Origin: Streptomyces sp. MNU76
GTDB taxonomy: Bacteria; Actinomycetota; Actinomycetes; Streptomycetales; Streptomycetaceae
Assembly: GCF_020982545.1 (NCBI RefSeq)
Contig: NZ_JAJKLK010000003.1
Coordinates: forward strand, 1,178,001 to 1,242,000
Length of the DNA: 64,000 bases
Direction: 5' to 3'
Shown: in pieces, positions 21,387 to 31,502 of the stretch
How positions within the stretch are numbered: position 1 is the first letter of the stretch
Layout of the letters: every line of letters starts with the position of its first letter
The notes under the pieces: generated by a model
The model's database searches: none
Told to the model about the DNA's origin: nothing
The model's input: only the letters and a program-made list of their open reading frames with translations
Made by a program: the position numbers and the translations under genes

Positions 21387-22336
21387 TCAACCCGTGGCCA
21401 GCCGCGCAGCGACCCGCGCGCACCCCAAGCCACCGTCACCCCTGCCCCACCGTGCCCGTAGTTGTGCACCAACACCCTCCCGCCCGGCAGGAGTTCCCGC
21501 TCCAGGCGGACCGCCGGGCGCGAGGGTCGCAGCCCGACCCGGTGCTCGACGATCCGCGCCCCGGCGATCTCGGGCCGAACTGCCGCACACCGCCTCACGA
21601 TCGCCTCCGCGATCACCGGGTCCGGCGTCAGGGACCAGGCGTCCTCCTCCGCCGTACCACCGAGGATCAGCCCGCCCGGCTGCGGGATGAAGTACGTGCT
21701 CTCGGAACCGGAATGGTCCACCGAGGTGAGCCAGGTGGTGATCCCCGGGTTCTCCACGACGACCAGCTGCCCCCGCACCGGCCGTACGGACGGGTCCGGC
21801 ACCAGCTCGCGCGCGCCGATCCCCGTGCAGTTGACGACCACGGGGGCGTCGACCGCCGCGAGGTCGGTCACCGTGCGCTCCTCCACGACGCCGCCCGCCG
21901 CGACGAACCGCTCGCGCAGCCACCGCAGATGGACCGGCATGTCGAGCAGCGGCAGCCGCGCCCACAGCCCGACACCCCGGTACTCCCCGGCCGTCGCCAC
22001 CCGCAGCCCGGCCACCCGCGAGGCCCACGCGCCGAGCCCGTCCAACGTGGTCCCGCCGTGTACGCCTTCGACCATGCGTACGCCCGTCTCGTTCGGCCGG
22101 GCCGCCAGCCCCTCGTACACGTCGAGGGTGTCGAGCGCCCACGCGCCGACCAGTTCCTCCGGCTCGATCCGGTAGGGCCACCACAGTCCACCCGCGACGC
22201 CGGACGTCGCGCGCTCCCCGGGCTCCCGCGCCCACACCCGGACCCGGCTGCCGCTCTCCGCCAACACGACGGCCGTCGTGAGACCGACGACGCCGCCACC
22301 GACCACGATCACGTCACTGTTCGATTCACTGGTCAC
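21387..22336 (-). CDS. D-amino-acid oxidase-type FAD-dependent oxidoreductase (1-nt frameshift)
   Basis: With one base restored this is a 316-aa DAO-family flavoenzyme. FAD binding is by DVIVVGGGVVGLTTAVVLAESG at the N-terminus. VVVNCTGIGARELV and the C-terminal HNYGHGGAGVTVAWG complete the D-amino-acid oxidase signature. The frame breaks at CCCC 21423-21426 (GGGG on the coding strand). One more G gives WGCARVAARLATG and a stop at 21387; as read, the frame runs on through the intergenic repeat for hundreds of codons. It probably deaminates a D-amino acid to its keto acid with H2O2 release. The start is GTG at 22336. It is divergent from the gene at 22403. Confidence 0.85.
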
Positions 22337-22402
22337 CCGGGGACGTTAACGGAATATGTCATGCCGTGCTCACAAGTCTGCCTTTGTGGGGATACTCACA
22401 CC

Positions 22403-23428
22403 ATGTCTGCCGAGTACGCGACCTTCGGCCTGGCACCGGCGATGCGAGCCGGTGGCGTCCTCGCCAACGGTGATTACCAAGTGCACCGGGACTTCGTGGA
22501 CTTCATCGTCGACGGACGCCCGCTGCTGTTCCAGCTCTCCGACCTCGACGCCGTCTCCCCCCTGGCCTCCGACGTCCCGCCCTCGATCTTCACCGCCCAG
22601 GTGCGCAGTCTGCTCCTGGAGGCCGAGGCACCCCTGAGAAGCGGCCGTTACGTCATCTACGGCTGCCCCGAATGCGCCGACCTCGCCTGCGGAGCGGTGA
22701 CCGCGGTCATAGAGCGGGACGGCGACGACTTCGTGTGGCGGGACTTCGCCTGGCAGACGGAGGAGGAGGCCGACCTCAGGCTCAACGGCTACACCGGCAT
22801 CGGCCCCTTCCGCTTCCAGGGCGCCGAGTACCGCGGCGCCCTGCGGTCCCTGCTGTGCGAGTCGGGCCCCGAGCCGTCGGCCCGGCGGGTCCTCCTCATC
22901 GGCGCCCGCGTCGCCGTGCTCGCCAAACTCGCCGCCGCCCTGCGCGCCATCGGCATCGGCGCCGACATAGCGCAGGACGCCACCGGCGTGCCCCCGGAAG
23001 AGCTGCGCGCCTACGGTGCCGTGGCCTTCGGCCGGGCCGTCGGCAAGGCGGACCGCGACGCCGTGCGGCTGGCCTTCGACCGCGCGGGGGTCCAGGTCGC
23101 GTACGTCGACGGACTCGCCCCGATCATCCCGCTCCTCGTCGCCCAGATCGAACACGCCCTCGACCGCAGCCCGGCCGAACAGCGCCGCCTCACCCGGCTG
23201 GTCGCCGCCGACGGGCAGGCCGGCATCGAGATCACCTCCACCTGCCGGGTGGAGCTCACCGCCTACCGCCTCGACCGTCTCTACCGACCCCACACCTACC
23301 GCTTCTTCGACGGCATCCTCCCGGCGGGCCGGCACCGCATCGGTCTGGACCCGAAGGCGGCGAAGGGAGAATCGTTCATCGTGGCCCGCACCTCCGGGAC
23401 GGTGCTGGTGGAACCGATGGCGCTGTAG
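22403..23428 (+). CDS. Conserved Streptomyces protein of unknown function
   Basis: This 341-aa soluble protein has a conserved-looking Cys-containing segment, YGCPECADLACGAVTAVIERDG (residues about 90-111), that could bind a metal. A Rossmann-like stretch follows (ARRVLLIGARVAVLAKLAAALRAIGIGADIA). The C-terminus is beta-rich. ATG 22403 has GGGGA about ten bases upstream. I do not recognise a characterised family. It is divergent from the DAO gene, with 66 bases shared as promoter space, and is followed by a GC-rich repeat and an ABC-F gene. Confidence 0.7.
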   Translation: MSAEYATFGLAPAMRAGGVLANGDYQVHRDFVDFIVDGRPLLFQLSDLDAVSPLASDVPPSIFTAQVRSLLLEAEAPLRSGRYVIYGCPECADLACGAVTAVIERDGDDFVWRDFAWQTEEEADLRLNGYTGIGPFRFQGAEYRGALRSLLCESGPEPSARRVLLIGARVAVLAKLAAALRAIGIGADIAQDATGVPPEELRAYGAVAFGRAVGKADRDAVRLAFDRAGVQVAYVDGLAPIIPLLVAQIEHALDRSPAEQRRLTRLVAADGQAGIEITSTCRVELTAYRLDRLYRPHTYRFFDGILPAGRHRIGLDPKAAKGESFIVARTSGTVLVEPMAL

Positions 23429-23503
23429 GGACGCGGGGAACTGCGCGAACGGGGTCCGGGGCAGCGCCCCGAGTCTGTGACAGGGGCCGTAAAATCACCC
23501 CCT

Positions 23504-25144
23504 GTGACCGCCACCCTCGTCGTCAAGAACCTCGCAGCCGGACACGGCGACCGCTCGCTCTTCTCCGGGCTGGACCTCGTCGTCGCCCCCGGTGATGTGA
23601 TCGGTCTGGTCGGAGCCAACGGCGCCGGCAAGTCCACGCTGCTGCGTCTGCTCGCCGGCCTGCTCCCGCCGGAGGAGGGCGAGCTGCGGCTGTCCCCGCC
23701 CACGGCGACCGTGGGACACCTGCCGCAGGAGCCCGAGCGGCGGGAGGGCGAGACCGTACGGGAGTTCCTGGCCCGGCGCACGGGGGTGGCCGAGGCCCAG
23801 CGGGTGATGGACGAGGCCACGCAGGCACTGGTGGAGGGCGCGCCGGGCGCCGACGACGCGTACTCGGTGAGCCTGGAGCGCTGGCTCGACCTGGGCGGCG
23901 CCGACCTCGACGAGCGGGCGGAGGAGGTCGCCGACACCCTGGGGCTCGGCGTGGACCTGGACCAACCCATGACCGGCCTCTCCGGCGGCCAGGCCGCCCG
24001 CGCCGGACTCGCCTCCCTCCTCCTCTCCCGCTACGACGTCTTCCTCCTCGACGAGCCCACCAACGACCTCGACCTGGACGGCCTGGAACGACTCGAACGC
24101 TTCGTCTCCGGCCTGCGCGCGGGCACGGTCGTCGTCAGCCACGACCGCGAGTTCCTCACCCGTACGGTCACCAAGGTCCTCGAACTCGACCTCGCCCAGA
24201 ACCAGATCAACCTCTACGGCGGCGGCTACGAGGCCTACCTGGAGGAGCGCGAGACGGCCCGCCGGCACGCGCGCGACGACTACGAGGAGTACGCCGACAA
24301 GAAGGCCGCGCTCCAGGACCGCGCCCAGATGCAGCGCTCGTGGATGGACAAGGGTGTCAAGAACGCGCGGCGCAAGGCGAGCAACGACAACGACAAGATC
24401 GGCCGCAAGTTCCGCAGCGAGGCGAGCGAGAAGCAGGCCGCGAAGGCCCGGCAGACCCAGCGCATGATCGAACGGCTCGATGTGGTGGAGGAGCCGCGCA
24501 AGGAGTGGGAGCTGCGCATGGAGATCGCGGCGGGCCCGCGCTCCGGCGCCGTGGTCGCCACGATGCGCGACGCGGAGGTGCGGCGCGGCGACTTCGCCTT
24601 CGGACCGGTCTCCCTGCAGATCGACTGGGCGGACCGTGTCGCCATCACCGGCGCGAACGGCGCGGGGAAGTCGACGCTCCTCGGTGCGCTCCTCGGCCGG
24701 GTCCCCCTGGACTCGGGCCATGCCGCCCTGGGCTCCGGGGTCCTGGTCGGTGAGGTCGACCAGGCCCGCGCCCTCTTCCACGGCCCCGAGTCCCTCCTCG
24801 ACGCCTTCTGCGGGGCGGTCCCCGACACCGAGCCGGCCGAAGTGCGCACCCTCCTGGCCAAGTTCGGCCTGAAGTCCCACCATGTCCTACGTCCGGCGAT
24901 CACCCTGTCCCCGGGCGAACGCACCCGCGCGGCCCTGGCCCTCCTCCAGGGCCGAGGAGTCAACCTCCTCATCCTCGACGAGCCCACGAACCACCTGGAC
25001 CTCCCGGCCATCGAACAACTGGAGTCGGCCCTGGACTCCTACGAGGGCACGCTGCTCCTGGTGACCCACGACCGCCGCATGCTGGACGCGGTAGGAGTGA
25101 CCCGCCGTCTGGTCGTGGAGGCGGGCAAGGTGACGGAGCAGTGA
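23504..25144 (+). CDS. ABC-F family ATPase (second copy)
   Basis: This 546-aa soluble protein has two ABC domains: Walker A GANGAGKSTLLRLLAG and GANGAGKSTLLGALLG, signatures LSGGQAARAG and LSPGERTRAAL, and Walker B LLDEPTNDLD and LILDEPTNHLD. The linker is rich in Arg/Lys/Glu (KKAALQDRAQMQRSWMDKGVK), as in Uup/EttA/ARE-type ABC-F factors that act on the ribosome. The GTG start at 23504 has no Shine-Dalgarno. A TAAAAT box at 23490-23495 suggests a leaderless transcript. It is not closely similar to the ABC-F at 2183-3814. It converges on tex. Confidence 0.88.
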   Translation: MTATLVVKNLAAGHGDRSLFSGLDLVVAPGDVIGLVGANGAGKSTLLRLLAGLLPPEEGELRLSPPTATVGHLPQEPERREGETVREFLARRTGVAEAQRVMDEATQALVEGAPGADDAYSVSLERWLDLGGADLDERAEEVADTLGLGVDLDQPMTGLSGGQAARAGLASLLLSRYDVFLLDEPTNDLDLDGLERLERFVSGLRAGTVVVSHDREFLTRTVTKVLELDLAQNQINLYGGGYEAYLEERETARRHARDDYEEYADKKAALQDRAQMQRSWMDKGVKNARRKASNDNDKIGRKFRSEASEKQAAKARQTQRMIERLDVVEEPRKEWELRMEIAAGPRSGAVVATMRDAEVRRGDFAFGPVSLQIDWADRVAITGANGAGKSTLLGALLGRVPLDSGHAALGSGVLVGEVDQARALFHGPESLLDAFCGAVPDTEPAEVRTLLAKFGLKSHHVLRPAITLSPGERTRAALALLQGRGVNLLILDEPTNHLDLPAIEQLESALDSYEGTLLLVTHDRRMLDAVGVTRRLVVEAGKVTEQ

Positions 25145-25174
25145 GCACCACCGCCGGCCGCGGCTGAGTGGGGC

Positions 25175-25277
25175 TTCTCGCGCAGTTCCCCGCGCCCCTG
25201 AAGGGCCTCCGGGCCTCAGGGCGAAAGGCACGGGGCGCAGCCCCTGCTTTTTGAGGGGCGCGGGGAACTGCGCGACC
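25175..25277. repeat. Inverted pair of dispersed GC-rich repeats between ABC-F and tex
   Basis: TCTCGCGCAGTTCCCCGCGC at about 25176-25195 recurs inverted as GCGCGGGGAACTGCGCGA around 25258-25275, about 60 bases away. The 20-bp-plus arms could fold as a large hairpin that ends both convergent transcripts. The same core recurs at 13992, 21295, 23430 and 35716. Confidence 0.75.
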
Positions 25278-25375
25278 AGCCCCCACCGGACGGACGCCTG
25301 GGGGTCAAAGGGGCGCAGCCCCTTGCGAGGACGGGACGGGTAGGGGCGGCGGGGCGAGAAAACCCCGCCGTCACC

Positions 25376-27755
25376 TCAGCCGCGCTTCTTGTCCACCAAC
25401 CCCGCCCGCCGCAACGCATCCGCCATCGCACTGTTGGCAGGCGCAGCAGCCGCACCCCCTACCCCCCCACGCCCCTGCTGCCGAGGCGCAGGCCCCCACG
25501 GCCACCCGCTGCTGCTGCCGAGCACCCCCACCGGACTGCCCGGCCGTCCCCTTCGGCGCCGCCTCGTCGTCCAACCGCAACGTCAACGAGATCCGCTTGC
25601 GCGGCACGTCGACGTCGAGCACCTTCACCTTCACGATGTCCCCGGGCTTGACCACATCACGCGGGTCCTTCACGAACGTCCGGGACAGCGCGGAGACATG
25701 CGCCAGCCCGTCCTGGTGGACACCGATGTCGATGAACGCCCCGAACGCCGCGACGTTCGTCACGACCCCTTCGAGGACCATCCCGGCCTCCAGGTCGGAG
25801 ATCTTCTCGACGCCCTCCTTGAAGGTGGCGGTCTTGAAGGCGGGCCGGGGATCGCGCCCCGGCTTCTCCAACTCCTTGAGGATGTCCGACACGGTCGGCA
25901 GACCGAAGGTCTCGTCGACGAAGTCCGCCGGCCTGAGCGACCGCAGGACCCCCGTGTTGCCGATGAGTGCCGCGACCTCCTGCCCCGAGCTCTTCACCAT
26001 CCGCCGGACCACGGGGTACGCCTCCGGGTGCACGCTGGACGCGTCCAGCGGGTCCGAGCCGCCCCGAATCCGCAGGAAGCCCGCGCACTGCTCGTACGCC
26101 TTGGGCCCGAGCCGTGTCACGCCCTTGAGCTCGGAACGCGAGGTGAAGGGGCCGTTGGCGTCGCGGTGGGCCACGATGTTCTCGGCGAGCCCGGAGGAGA
26201 TGCCGGAGACCCGGGCCAGCAGCGGCGCGGAGGCCGTGTTCACGTCCACGCCCACGCCGTTCACACAGTCCTCGACCACCGCGTCCAGGGAACGGGAGAG
26301 CTTCACCTCGGACAGGTCGTGCTGGTACTGCCCGACACCGATCGACTTGGGGTCGATCTTGACCAGCTCGGCCAGCGGGTCCTGCAGCCGGCGCGCGATC
26401 GACACGGCGCCGCGCAGTGAGACGTCCATCCCGGGCAGCTCCGCGGAGGCGAACGCCGACGCCGAGTACACGGAGGCGCCCGCCTCGGACACCATCACCT
26501 TGGTGAGCTTCAACTCCGGGTGCTTGGTGATCAGTTCACCGGCGAGCTTGTCGGTCTCCCGGGACGCCGTGCCGTTGCCGATCGCGACCAGTTCGACCGC
26601 GTGCTCCTTGGCCAGGCGCGCCAGCTTGGCGATGGCCTCGTCCCACTTGTTGGCCGGGACGTGCGGGTAGATGACGTCGGTGGCGACGACCTTGCCGGTG
26701 GCGTCCACCACGGCGACCTTCACACCCGTACGGAAGCCCGGGTCCAGGCCCAGCGTCGCGCGCGTCCCGGCCGGGGCGGCGAGGAGCAGGTCGCGCAGGT
26801 TCGCCGCGAACACGTTCACCGCCTCGTCCTCGGCGGCCGTCCGCAGCCGCAGCCTGAGGTCGATGCCGAGGTGGACGAGGATGCGGGTCCGCCAGGCCCA
26901 GCGGACCGTGTCCGTGAGCCACTTGTCGGCGGGTCGGCCCCGGTCGGCGATCTGGAAACGATGCGCGACGATCCCCTCGTAGGAGGAGGGGCCGGGCTGC
27001 TCGGAGGGCTCCTCCGGCTCCAGGACGAGATCGAGGACGTCCTCCTTCTCGCCGCGCAGCATCGCCAGGATGCGGTGGGAGGGCAGCTCGGTGAACGGCT
27101 CGGAGAAGTCGAAGTAGTCGGCGAACTTGGCGCCCGCGTCCTCCTTGCCGTCCTTGACCTTGGCGGCGAGCCGGCCCCGTACCCACATGCGCTCGCGCAA
27201 CTCGCCGATCAGGTCGGCGTCCTCGGAGAACCGCTCGGTGAGGATCGCCCGCGCGCCGTCCAGGGCGGCCTGCGCGTCGGCCACACCCTTCTCGCCGTCC
27301 ACGAACGCCGCGGCGGCGGCCAGCGGCTCGACGGTCGGGTCCCCGAGCAGGCCCTCGGCCAGCGGTTCGAGACCGGCCTCGCGGGCGATCTGGGCCTTGG
27401 TGCGCCGCTTCGGCTTGAAGGGGAGGTAGATGTCCTCCAGACGGGCCTTGGTCTCGGCGGCGCGGATCTGCGCCTCGACCTCGGGCGTCAACTTGTCCTG
27501 CTCGCGCACCGAGTCGAGGATCGCGCTCCGCCGCTCCTCCAGCTCCCGCAGATAGCGCAGCCGCTCCTCGATCGTGCGCAGCTGCGCGTCGTCGAGCATC
27601 TCGGTCGCTTCCTTGCGGTAGCGGGCGACGAAGGGCACGGTCGAACCGCCGTCGAGCAGTTCCACCGCGGCCTTGACCTGCCGCTCCCGTACGCCGAGCT
27701 CCTCGGCGATCCTGCCTTCGATGGACCGTACTTCGATGGACCCGGGTGTCGTCAC
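25376..27755 (-). CDS. tex: RNA-binding transcriptional accessory protein Tex (two 1-nt indels near C-terminus)
   Basis: With two bases restored this is a 793-aa Tex protein, a conserved nucleic-acid-binding factor. It has an N-terminal helical Tex domain, a YqgF-like domain ([18 protein letters not shown]), HhH segments ([17 protein letters not shown]) and a C-terminal S1 domain ([30 protein letters not shown]). After the S1 domain the frame is lost. Adding one G near 25505-25507 and one near 25493-25497 (C runs on the plus strand) restores a Gly/Arg/Gln-rich tail ending [19 protein letters not shown], stop 25376. The GTG start at 27755 follows an AAGGCGG-type site. The tail repair rests on the expected family ending. 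Confidence 0.87.
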
Positions 27756-27858
27756 GTTCCCGTACCGCCTTCTCCACTGAGGTTGCGCGGCAATTGTGGC
27801 AGGTGGCACGGACAGCGGGGGCTCAGGGCGGCAAACGCGCGGGTTCCGGACAGCGGAG

Positions 27859-27886
27859 GAGCCGGACGCGATCCCGCGTCCGGCTC
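27859..27886 (-). terminator. Strong hairpin terminator of the LPFR small gene
   Basis: GAGCCGGACGCG (27859-27870) pairs perfectly with CGCGTCCGGCTC (27875-27886) around ATCC, 26 bases past the stop at 27912. It lies between the small gene and the start of tex, which lies in the same direction downstream. Confidence 0.75.
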
Positions 27887-27911
27887 CCAGGTCTGTACGG
27901 CCTGGCCGTCC

Positions 27912-28055
27912 TCAGGCCCGGCGGGCCCGCCCGGTGCGGCGCGTCGAGCTCGACGCGCCCCCGAAGAGCCGGGCCACGGCCCGGAACGGCAGCGTGACCA
28001 CCGTCGCGATGGCCCCACCGATCTGCCGCAACACGTCTGCGATCGCACGGAACAC
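27912..28055 (-). CDS. LPFR-motif small protein (47 aa)
   Basis: This 47-aa peptide contains the hallmark TLPFRAVARLF after an amphipathic helix (FRAIADVLRQIGGAIATVV) and ends in a basic tail (TRRTGRARRA). It matches the actinomycete LPFR-motif small protein family, whose function is unknown. Its helix could lie on the membrane. The GTG start at 28055 is preceded by AAAGGGGAAG, an excellent ribosome-binding site. It is followed by its own terminator and lies between tex and the SCO6745-like gene. Confidence 0.8.
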   Translation of the reverse strand: MFRAIADVLRQIGGAIATVVTLPFRAVARLFGGASSSTRRTGRARRA

Positions 28056-28141
28056 GTACTTCCCCTTTCGTCTCCCGGCTGACTGGGCCAGGAACGATCG
28101 AGTACCGCGCCCGGCGCCGTTCATGCCTGCGCGCCGCGCGC

Positions 28142-29008
28142 TCAGCCCTTGCCGATCATCCCTGCCGGGAACGCCCCCGCGCCGAGCATCGTCGTCACCA
28201 GGCCGGTCATCAGCTCGGTCAGCCGCTCCACCCCGGCCGCGCCCAGATGCCCGTAGGGGGCCAGGTCGAGGCGGTCGGTCGCGTCCTCGATGTCCCTGCG
28301 CAGCGCCACGCCCGCCTCCGTCAGTCCGCCGTCGGCGTCGAGCAGCCCGCGCTCGCGCAGCCGGGCGTTCGCGGCGTCCCAGTCGACCCGCGTCCAGCCG
28401 CGGGTGGCGACGGCCCACTTCGGGGACATGCCCTTCCCGGTCGCGGTGTGGCTGGCCAGCGCCTCGACCGGGTCGAGACCGGCGTCGAGGAGCACCGCGA
28501 GATGTCCGTCGCCCCGGTGCTCGCGCAGCAGGGTGGTCGCGTGCCAGAGCGCGAGATGAGGGCGCTCGGGTACGGGCAGGTCGGCGTGCGCGGCGTACAG
28601 GGGGCGTGCGGTCCGCACACACGCCTCGGTGGCGCGCAGCGCCAGCTCCGCCGCCTCGGCGACCTCCGCGGAGGCGAGCGGTTCCTCGCCGAGCAGCCGT
28701 CGCAGCGTGGCGTCGACAGCGCGCTCACGGGCCGCCAGCACCGTGGACGGCGACGCCGTCTCCCACACGGCGGGCACGTGCTCCGCCACCAGTTCGTGAC
28801 GGAAGTTGAAGAACGTCGCCGTCACGACGCCCGCTCCGACGCGCCCGAGGGCGGCGGCCCGGACGGCGAAGTACGCCGCCCGCGGGTCCTCGACCCCCAC
28901 GGCGGCCAGTTCCCGCCCGAGGTCCGGCGAGAAGTAGTGCGCGGAGTGGAACGGATTGAGGAGGCTGTGGCAGCGTCGCCCGGCGCGCTCCGGCAGGGAA
29001 GAGGTCAT
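28142..29008 (-). CDS. SCO6745 family protein
   Basis: This 288-aa soluble, mostly helical protein matches the SCO6745-type family of actinomycetes. It starts MTSSLPERAGRRCHSLLNPFHS, has a His-containing segment HSAHYFSP, and ends in a winged-helix-like half with GLTEAGVALRRDIEDATDRLDLAPYGHLG. The pattern suggests a regulatory or substrate-binding protein; no activity is known. It is divergent from the GlxA-type regulator gene at 29133, leaving about 125 bases of promoter space. Confidence 0.8.
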   Translation of the reverse strand: MTSSLPERAGRRCHSLLNPFHSAHYFSPDLGRELAAVGVEDPRAAYFAVRAAALGRVGAGVVTATFFNFRHELVAEHVPAVWETASPSTVLAARERAVDATLRRLLGEEPLASAEVAEAAELALRATEACVRTARPLYAAHADLPVPERPHLALWHATTLLREHRGDGHLAVLLDAGLDPVEALASHTATGKGMSPKWAVATRGWTRVDWDAANARLRERGLLDADGGLTEAGVALRRDIEDATDRLDLAPYGHLGAAGVERLTELMTGLVTTMLGAGAFPAGMIGKG

Positions 29009-29132
29009 GGCGGCAGATTACCGACTGGTTGGTACGTGAGTGCGGGGTGGTCCCGCCCGTCCACCCCCGATGGCAGGAAAGGTGGGGTGCTCGTCATTGC
29101 GGTCATGGTTCGGCCGCCCAAGAATCGAAGGC

Positions 29133-30095
29133 ATGCGAACAGTCCTGGTCGTCCTCTTCGACGGCGTGCAGAGCCTCGACGTCACCGGCCCGCTGGAGGT
29201 CTTCGCCGGCGCGGAACAGCACACACCGGGGACGTACCGCGTCAGCACGGCCTCCCTGGACGGCACGCCCGTGCGCACCTCCAGCGGCCTCACCCTCGTC
29301 CCGGACCACAGCCTCGCCGCCGCCCCCGCCGCCCCGCACACCCTGCTCGTCCCGGGCGGCCAGGGCACACGGACCCCGGCTCCCGAGATCCTGGACTGGC
29401 TGCGCGAGCACGGTCCGCGCGCGGAGCGCCTGGTCTCGGTCTGCACCGGCGCCATCCTGCTCGCCGAGGCCGGCTTCCTGGACGGCCGCCGGGCGACCAC
29501 CCACTGGGCGTACTGCGACACCCTGGCCCGCCACCACCCGGCGGTCGAGGTCGACCCCGACCCCATCTACGTCCGCGACGGGCACATCGCGACCTCCGCC
29601 GGTGTCACCGCCGGCATCGACCTCGCCCTGGCGCTCGTCGAGGAGGACATCGGCCGCGAGGCCGCTCTCACCATCGCCCGCCATCTCGTGGTCTTCCTGC
29701 GTCGCCCGGGCAACCAGGCTCAGTTCAGTGCCCAGCTCGCCGCCCAGACCGCGCAGCGGGAACCGCTCCGCGAGGTCCAGCAGTGGATCACCGAGCACCC
29801 CGGCGACGACCTGAGCGTTGAGCACCTGGCCGCCCGTGCCCGGCTCTCGCCCCGCCACTTCGCCCGCGCCTTCCGGACCGAGACGGGCACGACCCCTGGT
29901 AGGTACGTCGACCGCGTCCGCCTCGAACACGCCCGCCGCCTCCTGGAGGACACCTCCGACGGAGTGGAGGAGATCTCCCGCACCTGTGGCTACGGCACCG
30001 CCGAGGCCATGCGCCGCGCCTTCGTGAAGGCCCTCGCCACCTCCCCGGCGGAGTACCGCCGCCGCTTCCGCCCGGCCGCCGATCCCACTCGCTGA
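29133..30095 (+). CDS. GlxA family AraC-type transcriptional regulator (DJ-1/PfpI domain + HTH)
   Basis: This 320-aa protein has an N-terminal DJ-1/PfpI-like domain (about 1-190, with VPGGQGTR and SVCTGAILLAEAGFLDGRRATTHW) fused to an AraC/XylS HTH (about 215-310: LSVEHLAARARLSPRHFARAFRTETG, then VEEISRTCGYGTAEAMRRAFVK). The nucleophile-elbow Cys (SVCTG) is present. ATG 29133 has GAAGG directly upstream. It is followed 11 bases later by a stand-alone DJ-1/PfpI gene, an arrangement seen often in Streptomyces; the regulator probably controls that gene. The ligand is unknown. Confidence 0.9.
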   Translation: MRTVLVVLFDGVQSLDVTGPLEVFAGAEQHTPGTYRVSTASLDGTPVRTSSGLTLVPDHSLAAAPAAPHTLLVPGGQGTRTPAPEILDWLREHGPRAERLVSVCTGAILLAEAGFLDGRRATTHWAYCDTLARHHPAVEVDPDPIYVRDGHIATSAGVTAGIDLALALVEEDIGREAALTIARHLVVFLRRPGNQAQFSAQLAAQTAQREPLREVQQWITEHPGDDLSVEHLAARARLSPRHFARAFRTETGTTPGRYVDRVRLEHARRLLEDTSDGVEEISRTCGYGTAEAMRRAFVKALATSPAEYRRRFRPAADPTR

Positions 30096-30106
30096 AAGGA
30101 ATCCCG

Positions 30107-30742
30107 ATGCAGATCGCCATCGTCCTCTTCGACCGCTTCACCGCCCTCGACGCCGTAGGGCCCTACGAGACCCTCGGCCGTCTGCCCGACGCCGAACTCG
30201 TCTTCGTCGCCGAGGAGACGGGCCCCGTCCGCTCCGACACCGGCGCCCTGGCGCTCACCGCCGACAGGTCGCTCGCCGAGGTCCCGAGTCCGGACGTCGT
30301 CGTGGTGCCGGGCGGCCCCGGCCAGTTCGCGCAGATGGAGAACGAGCCCCTCTTCGACTGGCTGCGCACGGCCGACCGTACGAGCACCTGGACGACCTCC
30401 GTGTGCACCGGTTCCCTGCTCCTGGCCGGCGCCGGGCTCCTCGAAGGCCGCCGGGCCACCTCGCACTGGCTGGCGCTGGACTTCCTGAAGCAGTACGGCG
30501 CCGAGCCGACCGGGGAGCGGGTCGTCATCGACGGCAAGTACGTCACCGCGGCCGGGGTGTCCTCCGGCATCGACATGGGCCTGACCCTGGTCGGCCGGAT
30601 CGCGGGCGACGAGCACGCCCAGGCCGTCCAGCTGATGACCGAGTACGACCCGCAGCCGCCCTACGACGCCGGTGCCCCGCACAAGGCGCCGGCCCACCTC
30701 GTGGAGGAGTTCCGGACCAACAGCCGCTTCGCCCTGATGTGA
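30107..30742 (+). CDS. DJ-1/PfpI family protein
   Basis: This 211-aa single-domain DJ-1/PfpI superfamily protein has VVPGGPGQF and the nucleophile-elbow motif SVCTGSLLLAGAGLLEGRRATSHW with its Cys. Members include glutamine-amidotransferase-like hydratases such as isonitrile hydratase, so a hydratase or glyoxalase-like activity is possible. GAAAGGA precedes the ATG at 30107. It is in an operon with the GlxA-type regulator, whose N-terminal half is a paralogue of this protein. The exact reaction is not assignable. Confidence 0.85.
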   Translation: MQIAIVLFDRFTALDAVGPYETLGRLPDAELVFVAEETGPVRSDTGALALTADRSLAEVPSPDVVVVPGGPGQFAQMENEPLFDWLRTADRTSTWTTSVCTGSLLLAGAGLLEGRRATSHWLALDFLKQYGAEPTGERVVIDGKYVTAAGVSSGIDMGLTLVGRIAGDEHAQAVQLMTEYDPQPPYDAGAPHKAPAHLVEEFRTNSRFALM

Positions 30743-30760
30743 CCGCCGTCGCGGCGGCCC

Positions 30761-31502
30761 TCACGCCGACCAGGTGAAGCGGGGCGGTCTGCGCTCCAGG
30801 AACGCGGCGACGCCCTCCGCGGTGTCGCCGCTGCCGCGTGCCTGTTCGGCCCAGTGGGCGTCGCGGTCGGTGCGGCCGTTCGCGAACTCCTTGGCCGCCG
30901 CCTGCGTCAGCCGCGAGCGCGAGACCAGGACCCGGGTGAACTCCTCGACCCGGTCGGCGAGTTCGCCCTCACGCAGCACCTCGTCCACCAAGCCCGTGCG
31001 CAGCGCCCGCTCCGCGTCGATCAACTCGCCGGAGAACAGCAGGTACTTGGCCGTGCTCGGCCCGATCAGCGACACCAGCCGCCGGGTGGAGGAGGCGGGA
31101 TAGACGAGGCCCAGCTTCGCCGGGGTGATCCCGAACAGCGCTCCCTCCCGCGCGAACCGCAGATCGCAGGCCGTCGCCAGCTGGGCCCCGCCACCCACGC
31201 AGTGCCCCCGGATCGCCGCGAGGGACGGCTTGGGGAAGGCGGCGAGGGCCTCCTCGGCGAGGACCGCCAGCCTCTGGGCCTCGTCCGGGGACCCCGCAGC
31301 GTGGAGATGTCGGCCCCGCGCAGAACGTCCCGCCCTCCCCGGTGAGCACCAGTGCCCGGACCGCCGGGTCGGCGGCCAGCCGGTCGAGCAGCGGCGGCAG
31401 TGCCCGCCACATCCCGGCCGTCATGGCGTTGCGCTTGGCTGGGTGGTGGATGACGACGGTCGCGATCCCGTCGGCGACGGTGTCCAGCAGCTGAGGCTCC
31501 AT
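30761..31502 (-). CDS. Enoyl-CoA hydratase/isomerase family protein (two 1-nt frameshifts)
   Basis: With two bases restored this is a 247-aa crotonase-fold protein. It starts MEPQLLDTVADGIATVVIHH, has the oxyanion segment TFCAGADISTLRG, then GHCVGGGAQLATACDLRFA, and ends RRPPRFTWSA. As read, the frame is lost at CCCC 31314-31317 and again at CCCC 31292-31295; adding one C to each restores the continuous family sequence. The plain reading yields only a 145-aa C-terminal piece. It probably hydrates an enoyl-CoA. It is monocistronic and convergent with the DJ-1 gene. Confidence 0.82.

Noticed and set aside
18965..22336. A 1123-codon minus-strand frame covering the BCCT transporter and peptidase 3' end
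   Set aside because: Only the first about 310 codons (DAO-type protein) are real; the rest is read-through caused by the missing base at 21423-21426 and runs antisense to the BCCT gene with no homology.
25371..25520. Tex C-terminus ending in a Cys-rich tail
   Set aside because: The Cys-rich reading results from frame loss; the [19 protein letters not shown] ending in the other frame is the normal tail.
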